Source: Gp13-AA77 sp036521995
GTDB lineage: Bacteria > Acidobacteriota > Terriglobia > UBA7540
NCBI GenBank assembly: GCA_036521995.1
Contig: DATDGR010000033.1
Coordinates: 1-7,234 of the forward strand
Length of the DNA stretch: 7,234 nucleotides
Direction of reading: 5' to 3'
The position numbers were made by a program, and so were the translations under genes. A model generated the notes under the pieces. It was not told the DNA's origin and made no database searches. It was given only the letters and a program-made list of their open reading frames with translations. Within the stretch, counting starts at the first letter, position 1, and each line of letters begins with the position of its first letter. Positions 6,021-7,234 of this stretch are shown in pieces.

Positions 6021-6344
6021 ATGGGTGCGTCACTGCGCCAAAAGGAGCTGATCCGGGGAAAAATCCTCTTTTACCTGCACCTGATCTATCCCCAGACGGC
6101 CACCGTGCCCTTGCTCCAGGCCGAGATGGACTACTTCGGTTACCCCGTCCCGGTCGAGGAGCTCAGCTTTCACATCGCCTACCTGGCCGAAAAAGGCCTG
6201 GTGCAGGTGGAGGGCGTGCGCGGACCTTATTCGCACCGCAACATCAACCTGGTGAAGATCACAGCCCGCGGCATCGACTATCTCGACGGCCGCTTGCCGC
6301 CCGACGACGGCATCTATCTCGAGCCGAAGACGAGGACGATGTGA
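6021..6344 (+). CDS. Small winged-helix-like phage protein, VpaChn25_0724/Mu gp26-like
   Basis: The 107-residue protein reads as a compact winged helix: an N-terminal helix (about 5-22, RQKELIRGKILFYLHLIY), a second helix with LLQAEMDYFGYPV (31-43), a recognition-type helix EELSFHIAYLAEKGLVQVEG (46-65) and a wing ending in VKITARGIDYLDGR (78-91), then a polar tail. The pattern 'helix, L-x-Y-L-x-x-K-G-L-V, strand, (I/L)T-x-x-G-x-(D/E)-x-x-x-G' is what I know from the VpaChn25_0724 family of small proteins of Mu-like phages, encoded directly before the Gp27/DUF3486 gene. That position is matched here. No molecular function is established for the family. ATG 6021 is preceded by AGTAGGGA (6005-6012) at good spacing. 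The frame is open further upstream to 5883, but that part lacks protein-like composition and overlaps the previous gene. Confidence 0.8.
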   Translation: MGASLRQKELIRGKILFYLHLIYPQTATVPLLQAEMDYFGYPVPVEELSFHIAYLAEKGLVQVEGVRGPYSHRNINLVKITARGIDYLDGRLPPDDGIYLEPKTRTM

Positions 6345-6350
6345 AGGACG

Positions 6351-6446
6351 ATAGCGCAGGGCTCCGAAGCAGCCTTGCGGCCTTGGGACGGGGAAATCAT
6401 AGCGCAGGGGTCGCTTTCAGCCGTGCGGCTTTTGATGCGGCGGCCC
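6351..6446. repeat. Imperfect 48-base tandem duplication between two phage-like genes
   Basis: ATAGCGCAGG occurs at 6351-6360 and again at 6399-6408, exactly 48 bases apart. Further along both units the segments AGCCTTGCGG (6371-6380) and AGCCGTGCGG (6419-6428) match at nine of ten positions, while the parts between have diverged. The duplication fills most of the 162-base gap between the winged-helix-like gene and the Gp27-like gene. Confidence 0.45.
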
Positions 6447-6506
6447 TTGATAAGGCGGTTGGGGCGTGATTCAGGCCATCACTGCGGATCCGGGAAAAGA
6501 CGCCAG

Positions 6507-7136
6507 GTGCCCATCAAGCGCGGGCCCATTCCGCCTGCCGTGCGGAGCCTGGCGCAGCAGATGCTCGCCGAGGGCGCTTCGCCTGAGGAAGTGGTGGCGA
6601 TGGCCCGGAAGCAAGGCGTTTCGCAGGTCACGCCCGCCACCGTGAAGCGTTGGATTGACCGCAACCCCACCCTTCGGGAGAACGCCATCCGGAGGCAAGT
6701 GGAGGCGGTGGAGCAACTCAAGAAGTCGTTAGCCGAGGGTGACGCCTCTCCGTCCGCGCGCCTGGCGGAAGCCGCCCTGTTTGCCGGGCTGGCCCAGCCG
6801 CCCAAAGCTAACTCGCGCCTCGACCTGCAGGGATTCATCCTGGTCCAAAGCTCGATGTGCCAGGAACTGGAGCGCGAGAACGCCGTCCTCAGGCGCAGGG
6901 CGCAGAAGCTCGAAGCGCGCAAAGACTCCATCACGCGGCGCATTGAGCGCGCGCAGGCGCGTTTGGAACACGTGCGCTGGCGAGCCGTGCTGTTATGCCT
7001 AGTGCATTTACATGGCCCTTTCACTCGATTACACGCCGGCGCTGAGCTTGCAGGCGATGATCAACTTTCTCCTGACTCTACAGTCGGCCGCCAACTGAGG
7101 TGCTCCCCAAAATTCGGACAGGTCTCTAAGGTGTAA
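6507..7136 (+). CDS. Gp27/DUF3486-like phage protein (putative small terminase), 3' end altered by IS3 insertion
   Basis: From GTG 6507 the frame encodes 209 residues. An N-terminal helix-turn-helix-like region (about 9-50, with PPAVRSLAQQMLAEG and TPATVKRWIDR) is followed by a helical region RRQVEAVEQLKKSLAEG (62-78), SARLAEAALFAGL (83-95) and a long charged helix (about 116-156) with ELERENAVLRRRAQKLEARK. This order matches the Gp27/DUF3486 proteins of Mu-like phages, thought to be the small terminase subunit that recognises phage DNA for packaging. The start is supported by GGGAAAAG (6492-6499); the open frame upstream to 6375 falls in a tandem repeat and looks non-coding. The last 13 residues (197-209) are encoded by the IS3 left end. 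Third-position GC in this frame also falls after about 7012, where a different frame looks coding, so the native C-terminus may lie near there. As it stands the protein is probably a fusion product of a decayed gene. Confidence 0.72.
   Translation: MPIKRGPIPPAVRSLAQQMLAEGASPEEVVAMARKQGVSQVTPATVKRWIDRNPTLRENAIRRQVEAVEQLKKSLAEGDASPSARLAEAALFAGLAQPPKANSRLDLQGFILVQSSMCQELERENAVLRRRAQKLEARKDSITRRIERAQARLEHVRWRAVLLCLVHLHGPFTRLHAGAELAGDDQLSPDSTVGRQLRCSPKFGQVSKV
7012..7095 (+). pseudogene. 5' fragment of a gene cut by the IS3 element (terminase position)
   Basis: An ATG at 7012 opens 28 codons (start MALSLDYTPALSLQAM) that end exactly at the TGA formed by the first three bases of the IS left end (7096-7098). 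Third-position GC is 22 of 28 in this frame against 11 of 27 in the overlapping frame of the Gp27-like gene, which suggests this frame is the coding one here. In Mu-like phages the next gene after the Gp27-like gene encodes the large terminase, so that is the positional candidate, but I do not recognise a terminase N-terminus in so short a fragment. No clear ribosome binding site precedes the ATG; coupling to the overlapping upstream gene is possible. Confidence 0.4.
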
Positions 7137-7141
7137 AATCG

Positions 7142-7161
7142 CTGCCTCTGGGAGGAGGCAG
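7142..7161 (+). promoter_or_regulatory. Stem-loop covering the orfA ribosome binding site in the IS3 element
   Basis: CTGCCTC (7142-7148) pairs perfectly with GAGGCAG (7155-7161) around a six-base loop. The right arm contains part of the ribosome binding site GGAGGAGG (7151-7158) and abuts the ATG at 7162, so a transcript carrying both arms would hide the site. A transcript initiated from TAAAAT (7134-7139) would start near 7145-7147 and lose most of the left arm. Confidence 0.55.
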
Positions 7162-7234
7162 ATGAAACGGCAGCGAAGGCAGTACAGCGCAGATTGGAAA
7201 GCCAAGGTTGCCTTAGAGGCAATCAAGGGGCAGC
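7162..7234 (+). CDS. IS3-family transposase OrfA, N-terminal fragment (window edge)
   Basis: The first 24 residues are visible, starting MKRQRRQYSADWKAKVALEA. Basic start, (R/K)xxYSxxxKxxVxLEA(I/L)KG is the hallmark of the OrfA helix-turn-helix proteins of IS3-family elements, which bind the terminal repeats and are fused to OrfB, the DDE catalytic part, by programmed -1 frameshifting. The ATG follows the strong GGAGGAGG (7151-7158), which lies in a stem-loop. The frame is open to the window edge, so completeness cannot be judged. Confidence 0.88.
   Translation, partial: MKRQRRQYSADWKAKVALEAIKGQ

Larger units (their letters stand above)
7096..7234 (+). mobile_element. IS3-family insertion sequence, left end and start of orfA; runs out of window
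   Basis: The element is recognised by a left terminal sequence TGAGGTGCTCCCC at 7096, typical of IS3-family ends (TG start, then GTGC/CTGC-C-rich), and by the orfA that follows 66 bases inside. Only 139 bases are visible; the right end, orfB and the target duplication lie beyond the window. A -10-like TAAAAT (7134-7139) precedes orfA. The insertion interrupts the phage-like packaging operon. Confidence 0.8.

Noticed and set aside
6375..6506. Upstream extension of the Gp27-like gene to a start at 6375
   Set aside because: It lies in the 48-base tandem repeat, and the translation does not resemble the family; GTG 6507 leads directly into the HTH-like region.
5501..7095. The three small genes as a new defence or toxin system
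   Set aside because: The membrane coiled-coil plus winged-helix combination could suggest this, but the order and architectures match the Mu-like pre-terminase cassette, a simpler explanation.
1..7234. CRISPR array, tRNA or rRNA
   Set aside because: No regularly spaced direct repeats with unique spacers, no cloverleaf with a GTTCRA-type arm and no conserved rRNA segment were recognised on either strand.

Overview
The window looks like a piece of a GC-rich Gram-negative chromosome, most likely from an acidobacterium or a similar soil or sediment bacterium. The clues are a KdsB enzyme (so a Kdo-containing outer membrane), an MglA-type GTPase, an HdeD-like membrane protein, a secreted DUF4440/NTF2-like protein, and palindromic repeats containing a GTCATTCCG motif of the kind I associate with acidobacterial genomes. 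The taxonomy is inference; no rRNA or marker gene is present.

Layout. Positions 1-693 hold the C-terminal part of an unrecognised charged protein on the + strand. Positions 694-1338 carry no convincing gene and are dominated by a repeat block (824-1207) of nested inverted repeats and hairpins. Two + strand genes follow: a six-helix HdeD/DUF308 membrane protein (1339-1920) and a secreted SnoaL/DUF4440-type protein (2002-2460). They converge on three - strand genes: mglA-like GTPase (2512-3090), a classical SDR oxidoreductase (3290-4021) and kdsB (4197-5063). Positions 5064-5500 are gene-free, visibly richer in A+T and contain a long imperfect hairpin.

From 5501 the window enters what reads as a fragment of a Mu-like prophage. 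Three small + strand genes lie in the order known from Mu-like phages just before the large terminase: a membrane-anchored coiled-coil protein (DUF2730/Mu gp25-like), a winged-helix-like protein (VpaChn25_0724/Mu gp26-like) and a Gp27/DUF3486-like putative small terminase. The next gene appears to start at 7012 but is cut after 28 codons by the left end of an IS3-family insertion sequence (from 7096), whose orfA begins at 7162 and leaves the window. As seen here, the packaging operon is broken.

The points most worth a second look are: a probable one-base insertion at the 5' end of mglA, which splits the family-typical N-terminus from the rest of the protein; the Mu-like cassette and its interruption; a stem-loop over the ribosome binding site of the IS orfA, whose left arm would be missing from a transcript started at the element's own -10-like box; an extra segment of about 27 residues inside KdsB; and the complex repeat block at 824-1207. 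I see no clearly new defence system, CRISPR array, tRNA or rRNA.
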